A program made the position numbers and the translations under genes. A DNA stretch of 64,000 bases, taken from NCBI RefSeq assembly GCF_036192275.1, contig NZ_CP108088.1, positions 3,535,501 through 3,599,500 on the forward strand, given 5' to 3'. Positions 42,974-51,420 of this stretch are shown one piece after another (the stretch's first letter is position 1; the number at the start of each line of letters is the position of its first letter). The notes under the pieces were generated by a model. It had not been told where the DNA came from. It was given only the letters and a program-made list of their open reading frames with translations, and did not search any database. The DNA comes from Streptomyces sp. NBC_00250 (GTDB lineage: Bacteria; Actinomycetota; Actinomycetes; Streptomycetales; Streptomycetaceae).

Positions 42974-43444
42974 GTGGCAGAGCAGCGGAACGGACACCGC
43001 GTCGAACGCGCCCACCACGCCCGGGAGTTCGACGCGTTCGTGGCCGGGGCGGCGGGACGGCTGCTGCACGCCGCGACCCTGCTCACCGCCGAGACCCGCA
43101 CCCGCAACCCGCACGCCCAGGCCCTGCTGACGGCCGCCCTGGCACACACGTACGCGGTGTGGGACCGGCTGCGGGACGAGGACCCGTACGAACTCACCCG
43201 GCGCGAGCTCGCCGCCCGCTTCGCGCGCACCGCCTGGCGGCACCACGGCGGCCAGGGCGGGGTCCTCGCCCCGCTCCACCCGCAGGAACGGCTCGTCGTC
43301 GTCCTCCGGCTGTACGAGGGGGTCGCCGAGGAACAGGTCGCGGCACTGCTCGGACTGCCCGAGGCCCGGGTCCGCGCCGTCTGCGACCGCGCGGTGGCCA
43401 CGCTGAGGGGCCGGGACGGCGCACGTCGGGGGTCGGCCGCGTGA
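42974..43444 (+). CDS. Sigma-region-4-like protein lacking region 2
   Basis: The protein has 156 residues from GTG 42974. The C-terminal third (PQERLVVVLRLYEGVAEEQVAALLGLPEARVRAVCDRAVATLRG) is a good sigma region 4 helix-turn-helix like that of SigE/ECF factors. The N-terminal part is helical but lacks the -10-binding region 2 motifs, so by itself it is unlikely to be a normal sigma factor. It overlaps a small membrane protein gene by 4 bp, the usual layout of a sigma/anti-sigma pair. Confidence 0.8.
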   Translation: MAEQRNGHRVERAHHAREFDAFVAGAAGRLLHAATLLTAETRTRNPHAQALLTAALAHTYAVWDRLRDEDPYELTRRELAARFARTAWRHHGGQGGVLAPLHPQERLVVVLRLYEGVAEEQVAALLGLPEARVRAVCDRAVATLRGRDGARRGSAA

Positions 43445-43692
43445 CCCGGCGCGAGGACAAGGAGGCGGCGGTCCGGCGGCTGCTCGACACCCCGCACCCG
43501 TCGGTCCCCGGCGACCTCGCGCGACGGGCCGCCGAGCGCGGATCCCGGCGGCTGGACCGCGTCCGGCGGATGCGGCGGGCGCTGTGGTTCCTGGGCCTGG
43601 TCGCCGTCACCGCGTTCGTGGTGTGGGCGTCGGTGGCCCGGCCGTGGGAGGTCCCGCCGGCGGAGACGACGCCGCCGCTCGAAGGCTGGTGA
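43441..43692 (+). CDS. Small membrane protein coupled to the sigma-like gene
   Basis: The protein has 83 residues from GTG 43441 in a GTGA overlap. A charged N-terminal part (EDKEAAVRRLLDTPHPSVPGDLARRAAERG) precedes one membrane helix (about 44-64) and a short outer tail. It could be a minimal anti-sigma-like partner, but it lacks a recognisable zinc-binding anti-sigma motif. Confidence 0.8.
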   Translation: MTRREDKEAAVRRLLDTPHPSVPGDLARRAAERGSRRLDRVRRMRRALWFLGLVAVTAFVVWASVARPWEVPPAETTPPLEGW

Positions 43693-43752
43693 GGACCGGC
43701 CTAGCCTGGAAGGGACGGCACGTCTCCTCGTGCCGGGAAGGCTGAGGCTGCC

Positions 43753-43944
43753 ATGACCAGGAAAGTCGCCGACTGCCGCAACACGCCGAGCGTCATGAAC
43801 TGCACCCTCACCATCAGCGGTGAGGAGGAGGAAGTGGTGCGGGCCGCGTCGGAGCACGCCGTCTCCGTCCACGGCCACGAGGACACCCCGGAACTGCGGA
43901 CCTCGGTACGCGAGTCGCTGGAGGACGAGAAGGCCCCGGCCTGA
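43753..43944 (+). CDS. DUF1059 protein
   Basis: The protein has 63 residues from ATG 43753. MTRKVADCRNTPSV, CTLTISGEEEEVVRAASEHAVSVHGHED is the short DUF1059 pattern with conserved Cys and His. Small cytoplasmic protein of unknown function. Confidence 0.88.
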   Translation: MTRKVADCRNTPSVMNCTLTISGEEEEVVRAASEHAVSVHGHEDTPELRTSVRESLEDEKAPA

Positions 43945-43993
43945 AGATCACCCAGGACGAATCCGACAATCCATCGAATCAAGAAGGAAGCAT

Positions 43994-44047
43994 TTCCGCC
44001 TGGCGGAAGTATTCCGCCTGGCGTGATTAATCCGGCCAGTGGCCGGA
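43994..44047. repeat. TTCCGCCTGGCG direct repeat plus hairpin
   Basis: TTCCGCCTGGCG occurs at 43994 and again 18 bp later at 44012, followed by a CCGGCC-AGT-GGCCGG hairpin (44031-44047). The first copy also forms TTCCGCC-T-GGCGGAA. It lies 120-170 bp ahead of the inhibitor-like gene, in sequence with lower G+C. Confidence 0.6.
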
Positions 44048-44163
44048 TAGTGCCGCTCAAAATAAAGGTTGAGTCCAAGATCAGCGCGGTGTAGCGTCCT
44101 CCCGTTCGGTGCCCTTGGCGGTCCGCCACGGACACCCCGAGTACGGCGACAGAGGGAGTACGC

Positions 44164-44571
44164 ATGAAGAAAATGCGCGCCATTTCCGCGATAGCCGCAA
44201 TCGCTTTCACCGCCACCACGGGCTTCGTCGGAAGCGCCACCGCGGGCAGCTACAACGGTGTATGCGAAAGCTCCAACGGTGGCGAAGTGTGTCTCTACGA
44301 CACCAACAACTACACCGGCGCCGTGTACGACACGCTCTACAGCAAGCCGGAGTACACCGGCACGTACTACGGCACGAACACGCCCATCAACGACACCGTG
44401 ACCTCCACCTGGAACCGTGACCCCGACACCAGGGTCTGGTTCTTCGCCGATGCGAACTACACGGGCACGGACGGGGGCCAGGAGCCGGGCTACAAGCTCA
44501 ACTGGGAGGGCGGCTGGAGCAACAAGTGGAGCTCCCACTGCTTCACCAGCAACCCCAGCTGCCCCTGGTGA
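44164..44571 (+). CDS. Secreted peptidase-inhibitor I36-like (crystallin-fold) protein
   Basis: The protein has 135 residues; ATG 44164 follows GAGGGAG. The signal peptide ends at Ala-Thr-Ala (about 27). The mature part has GEVCLYDTNNYTGAVYDTL and two Cys near the C-terminus, a beta/gamma-crystallin-like pattern as in the I36 (SMI-type) inhibitors of Streptomyces. Role could be metalloprotease inhibition or surface binding. The lipoprotein gene starts 2 nt after its stop. Confidence 0.82.
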   Translation: MKKMRAISAIAAIAFTATTGFVGSATAGSYNGVCESSNGGEVCLYDTNNYTGAVYDTLYSKPEYTGTYYGTNTPINDTVTSTWNRDPDTRVWFFADANYTGTDGGQEPGYKLNWEGGWSNKWSSHCFTSNPSCPW

Positions 44572-44573
44572 CG

Positions 44574-45503
44574 ATGTCCCACGTGAGCAGAGGACGGCGG
44601 CGTCTCGCCGCGCTCGCCGTCCTCGGCCTCGCGGTCACGGGATGCTCGAACCAGGAGGAACCTCCCCGGAAGACCGGGGCGAAACTCGAGATCACTCGCG
44701 ATCCGGCCGCTTACGAAGGACGCGAGATCCGCCTCCCGCTCGACGCCTACGCATTCAGTGAGGCCCAGCGCGACAATTTCGCCGACGCCGTCCACACACT
44801 CTCCGACGCCTGCATGAAGGAATACGGCCTGAGCTGGCCCAAGGCCGATGTGCAGAAATCCCCCGTAACGGGCAACTCCCGCCGATACGGCGTCATCGAT
44901 CTCCCCCGGGCCCAAAAGTTCGGATACGGCGTCCCGCTCCCCGACGGCATGACCCAGGAAGAGGCACAGAAAGTCGGCCGAGCGAACATCGATCGCACAA
45001 GGAAACTCCCCCAGAAAACACGCGACGTGTACACGGGAGAGAACGTGAAACAATTCGGCGGAAAACCGGTCCCCGAGGGCGGGTGTCGCGGCCGGGCCTA
45101 CAAGACCCTGGGAGCTCCCCCGCAGGGAATGGATTCCATGGCCCTCGACACCCTGCGCTACGAGGCCTGGGAACAGGCGCGGAACAGCAGGATCGTGCTC
45201 GACGCGGTCGCACGCTGGAGCACCTGCATGAGCAAGGCCGGATACGCGTACAAGACCCCCGAGGAAGCCGTGGCCGACCCCGCCTGGCGCCGCGAGGGGA
45301 CCGCTCCGACCGCCGCGGAGATCACCGCCGCGACCACCGACATCCGGTGCAAGCGCGACGTCATGCTGGTCGAGAAGTGGCACAGCGTGGAGGTCGAGAA
45401 CCAGAAGCGGCTGGTACGCGAGAAGGCCACGGTGCTCGGCGACCTGAAGCGCCGACGGGACGCCCTCGTCGCGCACGTCGCCCGCGCGGGCTCCGGAACC
45501 TGA
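44574..45503 (+). CDS. Lipoprotein of unknown function
   Basis: The protein has 309 residues from ATG 44574. The lipobox LAVTGC (Cys24) marks a lipid anchor. The mature domain has paired Cys (DACMKEYG, CMSKAGYAYKTPEEAVADPAWR, DIRCKRDVM) and a helical C-terminus. This layout, with STCMSKAGY, is seen in actinobacterial lipoproteins of unknown function. It is coupled to the upstream I36-like gene. Its last codons are part of a 48-bp tandem repeat. Confidence 0.85.
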   Translation: MSHVSRGRRRLAALAVLGLAVTGCSNQEEPPRKTGAKLEITRDPAAYEGREIRLPLDAYAFSEAQRDNFADAVHTLSDACMKEYGLSWPKADVQKSPVTGNSRRYGVIDLPRAQKFGYGVPLPDGMTQEEAQKVGRANIDRTRKLPQKTRDVYTGENVKQFGGKPVPEGGCRGRAYKTLGAPPQGMDSMALDTLRYEAWEQARNSRIVLDAVARWSTCMSKAGYAYKTPEEAVADPAWRREGTAPTAAEITAATTDIRCKRDVMLVEKWHSVEVENQKRLVREKATVLGDLKRRRDALVAHVARAGSGT

Positions 45504-45581
45504 GAACGCCGCCGACAGGTGCGGCACACGGCGGCGGGCTCCGGAACCCGACAACACCGCCGACAGGTGAGGCACACGGCC
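45486..45581. repeat. 48-bp tandem duplication across a stop codon
   Basis: Two imperfect copies (45486-45533 and 45534-45581), each with GCGGGCTCCGGAACC at its start and CCGCCGACAGGTG inside, span the end of the lipoprotein gene. The second copy lies after the stop. Confidence 0.8.
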
Positions 45582-45619
45582 ACCGGGGGAGCCGACCGGT
45601 CCGGCCGGCTCCCCCGGTG
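45581..45619. terminator. Bidirectional hairpin between convergent genes
   Basis: ACCGGGGGAGCCG (45582-45594) pairs with CGGCTCCCCCGGT (45606-45618). It lies between the lipoprotein gene and the minus-strand gene ending at 45636. Confidence 0.75.
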
Positions 45620-45635
45620 ATCACGTGACCGGGCT

Positions 45636-46790
45636 CTAGCCCAGCGCCTGGCGCAGGTCCGCGAGCAGGTCCTCGACGTTCTCGATGCCCACCGAGAGAC
45701 GGACGAGGTCCGCGGGGACCTCCAGGGCGGAGCCCGCGACGCTCGCGTGGGTCATCCGGCCCGGGTGCTCGATGAGGGACTCGACGCCGCCGAGGGACTC
45801 GCCGAGGGTGAAGAGCTGCGCGCGGTTGCAGACCTCGACGGCCGCCTGCTCGCCGCCCTGCACGCGGAAGGAGATCATGCCGCCGAACGAGCGCATCTGC
45901 TTGGCCGCGATCTCGTGCCCCGGGTGCTCCGGGAGGCCCGGGTAGAGGACCTGGGTGACCTTCGGGTGCTGGGTCAGCATCTCGACGATCTTCTCGGCGT
46001 TCTCGCTGTGCCGGTCCATGCGGACCGCGAGGGTCTTGATGCCGCGCAGCACGATCCACGAGTCGAAGGGACCGGCGACCGCTCCCATCGCGTTCTGGTG
46101 GTACGCGAGCTCCTCGCCGAGCGCCTCGTCCGCCGTCACCAGGGCGCCGCCGACGACGTCGGAGTGGCCGCCCATGTACTTGGTGAGCGAGTGCACGACG
46201 ACGTCCGCGCCGAGCGCCAGCGGCTGCTGGAGGTACGGCGAGGCGAAGGTGTTGTCGACGACGAGCTTGACGCCGGCCTGGCGGGCGACGCCCGCGATCG
46301 CCTCGATGTCGGTGATGCCGAGCAGCGGGTTCGACGGGGTCTCGACCCAGATCAGCTTCGTACGGTCGTTGACGGCGGCGCGCACCGCCTCGACGTCGGA
46401 GGTGTTCGCCACCGAGAAGTCCACGCCCCAGCGCTGCACGACCTTGGCGAAGAGCCGGAAGGTGCCGCCGTAGGCGTCGTTCGGGATGACCACGTGGTCG
46501 CCGGGCGCGAGGAGCGTGCGCAGCAGGCAGTCCTCGGCGGCCAGCCCCGAGGCGAAGGCGAGACCGCGCCGGCCGCCCTCCAGGGCCGCAAGGTTCTCCT
46601 CAAGGGCCGTACGGGTGGGGTTGGCGCTGCGGCTGTACTCGTAACCGCCGCGCAGCCCGCCCACGCCGTCCTGCTTGTAGGTGGACACCTGGTAGATGGG
46701 CGGGACGACCGCGCCGGTCAGCGGGTCGGCGGTGTTGCCCGCGTGGATCGCGCGGGTCTCGAAGCTCTGGTGAGAGTGCTGGTCGCTCAT
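45636..46790 (-). CDS. metB: Cystathionine gamma-synthase / gamma-lyase (PLP)
   Basis: The protein has 384 residues. PLP Lys204 lies in HSLTKYMGGHSD; YEYSRSANPTR, PNDAYGGTFRLF and ESLGGVESLIEHP are Cys/Met-metabolism family motifs. The family includes both the synthase (methionine synthesis) and the lyase (cysteine formation); sequence alone does not settle which, so the symbol is provisional. It is cytoplasmic. Confidence 0.88.
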   Translation of the reverse strand: MSDQHSHQSFETRAIHAGNTADPLTGAVVPPIYQVSTYKQDGVGGLRGGYEYSRSANPTRTALEENLAALEGGRRGLAFASGLAAEDCLLRTLLAPGDHVVIPNDAYGGTFRLFAKVVQRWGVDFSVANTSDVEAVRAAVNDRTKLIWVETPSNPLLGITDIEAIAGVARQAGVKLVVDNTFASPYLQQPLALGADVVVHSLTKYMGGHSDVVGGALVTADEALGEELAYHQNAMGAVAGPFDSWIVLRGIKTLAVRMDRHSENAEKIVEMLTQHPKVTQVLYPGLPEHPGHEIAAKQMRSFGGMISFRVQGGEQAAVEVCNRAQLFTLGESLGGVESLIEHPGRMTHASVAGSALEVPADLVRLSVGIENVEDLLADLRQALG

Positions 46791-46862
46791 GTGTCAGGAG
46801 CGTAGTCCCGAGCGACCCCCGGCGCCGAGATCGTCTCACCGGGTGTCCTGGACAATGGACAC

Positions 46863-47972
46863 ATGGAGATTCTCTGGTTCCTGATCGCGATGGGCCTGTT
46901 GTTCGGCGTCCTCGGCCCCTACCTGCTGCGCCGCCGCGGCGGCGGCGGGATCCGTCAGGTCGCGCCGGGCGCGCCGGACGCCGCCGATCCGGAGGCGTAC
47001 GGATTCGTCCTGCAGGAGGACCAGGACGTACGGCTCCCGGGCGAGGACGACGAGCTCCTGCACGTCCTCGACGTCGTCCAGGCCACCCAGGACTGGCGGG
47101 CCGCTTCGCGGCTGCTCGCCGCCACCGACAAGGACGGCGAGGTGCGCTGGCAGCGCGTCCAGGCCTTCGCGGGCGCCGCGTCCCTCGAACTCCAGGAGCG
47201 GCCGGGCGTGGGCGGCGCGTGGCTGCGGGCCTGGCGGGCGGAGGCCCCGAAGGACGCGGGCGGCGCGGCCGTGCACGCCGAGTTCCTGGTCCAGCAGGCC
47301 TGGCGTTCCTCGGCGGCCGGGACCGACGACTTCCGGATCATCCTGGAGGAGGCCCGGAAGGTCACCGAGGAGGCGGCGCTGCTCGCCCCGGGCGACCCGG
47401 TCCCGTACATCACGCAGCTGGCCGTGGCGCGCGGTCTCGGCTACTCCCACGAGCAGTTCGACCAGGTGTGGGCGCGGGTCATCGACCGGGCGCCGCAGCA
47501 CATGGGGGCCCATCTGGCGGCCCTGCACTACTGGTGCGAGAAGTGGCACGGTTCGCGCCAGGAGGCCGACCACTTCGCGACGACGGCCGCGGCGCGCGCC
47601 CCGCGGGGTTCGCTGCTCGCCGCGCTGCCGCTGTTCGCGGTGTACGAGCACGTGCCGGACGTGGTGCTGGTGCAGGACTTCTTCCGTACGGCGGTGGTGT
47701 CGAAGGCGATGGACGGCGCGCTGTACGCGGTGAACTCGGCCCGTCCCGACGACCCGATGCTGGCGCACGTCCGTCATCTGCTCGTCTGGTTCCTGGTGCG
47801 CGGCGAGCGCTGGGCGGAAGCCATGCACCAGCTGGTGAAGGTCGACGGGCACGTGGGCGCGGTGCCGTGGACGCTGAGCGGGGACCCGGCGGCGCAGTTC
47901 ACGGTCTTCCGGAACCTGGCGGTGGCGGGGTACGAGGCGAACGGCGGCAACCCGGCGACGCTGCCGCGCTGA
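46863..47972 (+). CDS. Membrane-anchored helical-repeat protein (DUF4034-like)
   Basis: The protein has 369 residues. One N-terminal membrane helix (about 2-22) is followed by a cytoplasmic all-helical domain with TPR-like spacing (LLHVLDVVQATQDWRAASRLLAATDKDGEVRWQRVQAF, AQHMGAHLAALHYWCEKWHGSRQ). The pattern resembles DUF4034. Its function is unknown. Confidence 0.85.
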   Translation: MEILWFLIAMGLLFGVLGPYLLRRRGGGGIRQVAPGAPDAADPEAYGFVLQEDQDVRLPGEDDELLHVLDVVQATQDWRAASRLLAATDKDGEVRWQRVQAFAGAASLELQERPGVGGAWLRAWRAEAPKDAGGAAVHAEFLVQQAWRSSAAGTDDFRIILEEARKVTEEAALLAPGDPVPYITQLAVARGLGYSHEQFDQVWARVIDRAPQHMGAHLAALHYWCEKWHGSRQEADHFATTAAARAPRGSLLAALPLFAVYEHVPDVVLVQDFFRTAVVSKAMDGALYAVNSARPDDPMLAHVRHLLVWFLVRGERWAEAMHQLVKVDGHVGAVPWTLSGDPAAQFTVFRNLAVAGYEANGGNPATLPR

Positions 47973-48008
47973 CGGACCCGGCGGGCCGCTCCTCCGGCCG
48001 ACGGCTCC

Positions 48009-48056
48009 CCTGCGGGCGGGGAGGGACCCCTCGGGGAATCCCTCCCCGCCCGCAGG
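48009..48056 (+). terminator. Perfect 18-bp hairpin
   Basis: CCTGCGGGCGGGGAGGGA (48009-48026) and its exact complement (48039-48056). The 12-nt loop has its own CCCC/GGGG pairing. It lies between two co-directional genes. Confidence 0.75.
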
Positions 48057-48094
48057 CGTTGTGAGCACTGCCGACCGTCGAGGAGAGATGCAGC

Positions 48095-48757
48095 ATGTTC
48101 CTGTCCCGCACCCCCGTCCTCCCCACCCCCGAGCAGGCCCTGCGCGGCCGCCCCGAGCCGGAGTTCGCCGTCCCCGAGCGTCACACGGTCCTCGGCAACC
48201 CGCTCCTCGGCCCGTACCCGGAGGGCCTGGAGGTCGCCGACTTCGCCCTCGGCTGTTTCTGGGGCGCAGAGCGCAAGTTCTGGCAGACCGACGGCGTCTG
48301 GACGACCCTCGTCGGCTATCAGGGCGGCTACACGCCGAACCCGGCGTACGAGGAGGTCTGCTCGGGCCTGACCGGTCACACCGAGGTCGTCCGGGTCGTC
48401 TTCGACCCGGCGAAGGTCTCGTACGAGTCCCTCCTGAAGCTCTTCTGGGAGTCCCACGACCCGACGCAGGGCTTCCGGCAGGGCAACGACGTGGGCACCC
48501 AGTACCGCTCGGCGGTCTACACCCACACGCCCGCACAGGCGGCGACGGCCGACTCCTCCCGCGAGGCCTACCAGAAGGTCCTGACGGGCTCCGGCTACGG
48601 CACGATCAGCACGGAGATCCTCCCGGCGGAGGGCCGTGCCTTCTACCCGGCCGAGGGCTACCACCAGCAGTACCTGGACAAGAACCCGGCGGGCTACTGC
48701 GGCATCGGCGGTACGGGCGTCTCCTGCCCGATCGGCGTCGCGAAGGCCGACGGCTGA
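48095..48757 (+). CDS. msrA: Peptide methionine-(S)-sulfoxide reductase
   Basis: The protein has 220 residues; ATG 48095 follows GAGGAGAG. Catalytic Cys54 lies in [31 protein letters not shown], and [13 protein letters not shown] with two C-terminal Cys (resolving) complete the MsrA pattern. It repairs oxidised methionine using thioredoxin or mycothiol-linked reductants. Confidence 0.95.
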   Translation: MFLSRTPVLPTPEQALRGRPEPEFAVPERHTVLGNPLLGPYPEGLEVADFALGCFWGAERKFWQTDGVWTTLVGYQGGYTPNPAYEEVCSGLTGHTEVVRVVFDPAKVSYESLLKLFWESHDPTQGFRQGNDVGTQYRSAVYTHTPAQAATADSSREAYQKVLTGSGYGTISTEILPAEGRAFYPAEGYHQQYLDKNPAGYCGIGGTGVSCPIGVAKADG

Positions 48758-48805
48758 CGGCTGACGGCTGACGACTGGCGACTGGCGACACGGCCCGAGC
48801 CCTGC

Positions 48806-49165
48806 TCAGGCCGTGTCGTCGGCCGAGGACGCCCGTAGCGAGGCGGCGGTCGCCGCCGGGTCGTAGCCGGGGGCGACGCCGTCGACGAGGAGGACGTCGC
48901 CGGCCATGTGACGGGTGCGCAGCGGGATCAGCGCCCGGTAGGGCTCGGACTCGTACCAGCCTCGGGCGTCCGCGTACGTCGGGAAGCCGATGATCACGAG
49001 GGCGGCGGGCCACGTCCCCTCGCGGACCTCGCGCTCGGGGGCGCCGTGCACGAGGAAGCGGCCCCCGAAGGGGTCGAGGGTGGCCTGGATGCGCTCCATG
49101 TAGGTGAAGACCTCCTCGTCGAGGACGGGCTTCGGGTGCAGGTTTCCGATGGCGTATGCGGTCAT
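48806..49165 (-). CDS. DUF1330-type protein
   Basis: The protein has 119 residues. YAIGNLHPKP, EYTYMERIQATLDPFGGRFLVHG-like spacing and WPAALVIIGFPTYADARGWYESEPYRALIPLR match the DUF1330 dimeric alpha/beta-barrel family. The function is unknown. The gene is on the opposite strand to msrA. Confidence 0.9.
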   Translation of the reverse strand: MTAYAIGNLHPKPVLDEEVFTYMERIQATLDPFGGRFLVHGAPEREVREGTWPAALVIIGFPTYADARGWYESEPYRALIPLRTRHMAGDVLLVDGVAPGYDPAATAASLRASSADDTA

Positions 49166-49311
49166 GAGGCAAGGCTGCCCGGGCGGACCGTACGGAGTCG
49201 ATTACCCCGGAGGTCATGCCCCGGCAGCCCGGGCTACCGCCGACGGCCCTCCCCGCCGGTTCCGGGCCCGCCGCCGGTTCCGCGCCGGCCGCCCCGGGCC
49301 CGCCTCCGTCG

Positions 49312-50367
49312 TCAGATCGTCGACGCGTCGATGACGAAGCGGTAGCGGACGTCGCTCGCGATCACCCGCTCGTACGCCTCGTTGATCCGGTCCGCGTCGA
49401 TCACCTCGATCTCCGCGCCCAGGCCGTGGGCCGCGCAGAAGTCCAGCATCTCCTGGGTCTCCGCGATGCCGCCGATCATCGAGCCCGCGAGGGTCTTGCG
49501 GCCGCCGATGAGGGAGAAGAGGTTGAGCGCGACGGGCTCCTCGGGCGCACCGACGTTCACCAGGGCGCCGTCCGTCTTCACCAGGCTCAGGTAGGCGCCG
49601 AAGTCCAGCGGCGCGGAGACGGTGGAGATGATCAGGTCGAAGGTGCCGGCGAGCTTCGTGAAGGTCTCCGGGTCGCTCGTCGCGTAGTAGTGGTCGGCGC
49701 CCAGCTTGAGCCCGTCCTCCTGCTTCTTCAGCGACTGGCTGAGCACGGTCACCTCGGCGCCGAGCGCGTGGGCGATCTTGACGCCCATGTGGCCGAGGCC
49801 GCCCAGGCCGACGATGGCGACCTTCTTGCCGGGGCCGGCCTGCCAGTGGGCGAGCGGCGAGTAGAGGGTGATGCCCGCGCAGAGCAGCGGCGCGGCCTCG
49901 TCGAGGGCGATGCCCTCGGGGATGCGCAGGGTGTAGTTCTCGTCGACGACGATGTGGGTGGAGTAGCCGCCGTAGGTGGGCTCGCCGTTCTTGTCGAGCG
50001 CGTTGTACGTGCCGGTCATGCCGGTGCCGGAGCAGTACTGCTCCAGGCCCTGGAGGCAGTACGCGCACTCCCGGCAGGAGTCCACGAAGCAGCCGACGCC
50101 GACCCGGTCGCCGACCTGGAACTTCGTGACCCCGGAGCCGACCTCGGCGACGAAACCGGCGATCTCGTGGCCGGGGACCATCGGGAAGATGCCCTCGCCC
50201 CAGCCGTCGCGCGCCTGGTGGATGTCGGAGTGGCAGATGCCGGCGTACTTGATCTCGATGAGGACGTCGTGCTCGCCGACGGCCCGGCGGGGCACGGTGG
50301 TGCGCTCCAGCGGGGCGTTGGCGGCGGGTGCGGCGAAGGCGGGGACGGTGGTCACGTTCGTGGTCAT
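49312..50367 (-). CDS. Zn-dependent NAD(P) alcohol dehydrogenase
   Basis: The protein has 351 residues from ATG 50367. Catalytic-zinc residues are in GICHSDIH (Cys45) and GHEIAGFV; the structural-zinc cluster is [15 protein letters not shown]; the cofactor loop is [11 protein letters not shown]. It belongs to the YahK/cinnamyl-type MDR group, which reduces a wide range of aldehydes. A divergent HTH gene lies 130 bp away and probably controls it. Confidence 0.92.
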   Translation of the reverse strand: MTTNVTTVPAFAAPAANAPLERTTVPRRAVGEHDVLIEIKYAGICHSDIHQARDGWGEGIFPMVPGHEIAGFVAEVGSGVTKFQVGDRVGVGCFVDSCRECAYCLQGLEQYCSGTGMTGTYNALDKNGEPTYGGYSTHIVVDENYTLRIPEGIALDEAAPLLCAGITLYSPLAHWQAGPGKKVAIVGLGGLGHMGVKIAHALGAEVTVLSQSLKKQEDGLKLGADHYYATSDPETFTKLAGTFDLIISTVSAPLDFGAYLSLVKTDGALVNVGAPEEPVALNLFSLIGGRKTLAGSMIGGIAETQEMLDFCAAHGLGAEIEVIDADRINEAYERVIASDVRYRFVIDASTI

Positions 50368-50414
50368 GGGGACGAGCCTGCCGGAGTCCGCGGCACGTAC
50401 CCAGGCCTCTGTTC

Positions 50415-50436
50415 TGCCTACGTCCAGCGTGCCTAC
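50415..50436. promoter_or_regulatory. Candidate operator for the MmyB-like regulator
   Basis: TGCCTAC occurs at 50415 and 50430, 15 bp apart, in the divergent intergenic region. CTGTTC/GAACAG half-sites flank it. Confidence 0.3.
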
Positions 50437-50496
50437 CACTGGCAGGGACAGGAACAGCCGTCCGCCGGGACGTACGACCTGGGATAATCGGGTCAC

Positions 50497-51357
50497 ATGG
50501 ATCTCAGTGCCGAACTCAGCGAATTCCTGCGCTCGCGCCGGGCCCGGCTGAAGCCGGAGGACGTGGGTCTGCCGGAGTTCGGGCGTCATCGCCGGGTACC
50601 GGGGCTGCGCCGGGAGGAGCTGGCGCAGCTGGCCGGGGTGTCGGTGGCGTACTACACCCGGCTCGAACAGGGCAACGGCCGCAATGTGTCCATGGAGGTG
50701 CTCGACTCCATCGCGCGGGCCCTGCGGCTGAGCGACACCGAGCGGGCGCATCTGACGCACCTGGCCAAGCCGACGGCGAAGAAGAAGCAGCACCGGGCGG
50801 CGATCGCCCGTCCCCAGCTGGTGCGGCCCGGTCTGCAGCACCTCCTGGACGCGATGGACGGCGTCCCCGCCTTCCTCATGGGGCGTCGGGGCGACATCCT
50901 CGCGTGGAACCGGATGGCGCGGGCCCTGATGGGCGACTTCGCGGCGATGGAGCCGGAGGAGCGCAACATGGCCCGGCTGGTCTTCCTCGGGTCGAACGCG
51001 CGCGATCTCTACCTGGACTGGGAGAGCAAGGCGACCGAGGTGGTGAGCGTGCTGCGGTTGTACGCGGGCTGCTATCCGGACGATCCGGCGCTGCTGGCGC
51101 TGGTCGGCGAGCTGTCGGTGAAGAGCGAGGAGTTCCGCTCGCTGTGGGCGGCGCACACCGTCGCGGACAAGGGGCACGGGACGAAGCGGCTGCGGCATCC
51201 GCTGGTGGGCGAGATGACGCTGGCGTACGAGAGCATGAAGGTGGCGGGCGGGGACCCGGATCTGGTGATCGTGACGTACCAGGCGGAGCCGGGAACGGCG
51301 TCGGCGGACGCGCTGCGGCTGCTGGCGCAGTGGGGTGTGGAGGAAGTCGTACGGTGA
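50497..51357 (+). CDS. HTH regulator with MmyB-like ligand domain
   Basis: The protein has 286 residues. The HTH (about 10-75, [29 protein letters not shown]) is followed by the MmyB-like domain (about 105-280, [42 protein letters not shown]). This class usually controls a divergent redox enzyme, here the alcohol dehydrogenase, often in response to a small acyl ligand. Confidence 0.93.
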   Translation: MDLSAELSEFLRSRRARLKPEDVGLPEFGRHRRVPGLRREELAQLAGVSVAYYTRLEQGNGRNVSMEVLDSIARALRLSDTERAHLTHLAKPTAKKKQHRAAIARPQLVRPGLQHLLDAMDGVPAFLMGRRGDILAWNRMARALMGDFAAMEPEERNMARLVFLGSNARDLYLDWESKATEVVSVLRLYAGCYPDDPALLALVGELSVKSEEFRSLWAAHTVADKGHGTKRLRHPLVGEMTLAYESMKVAGGDPDLVIVTYQAEPGTASADALRLLAQWGVEEVVR

Positions 51358-51361
51358 CGCG

Positions 51362-51400
51362 GAACGGCGGCCCCCTCCGTCGTGGAGGGGGCCGCCGTTC
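51362..51400. terminator. Bidirectional 17-bp hairpin
   Basis: GAACGGCGGCCCCCTCC (51362-51378) and its exact complement (51384-51400) lie between convergent genes. Confidence 0.8.
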
Positions 51401-51420
51401 TCGTGGGCGCGTGCCGGGCG

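Noticed and set aside
48745..48792. 7-nt tandem repeat (GACGGCT) at the msrA stop
   Set aside because: A few short copies in a GC-rich tail; no hairpin or motif supports a function.
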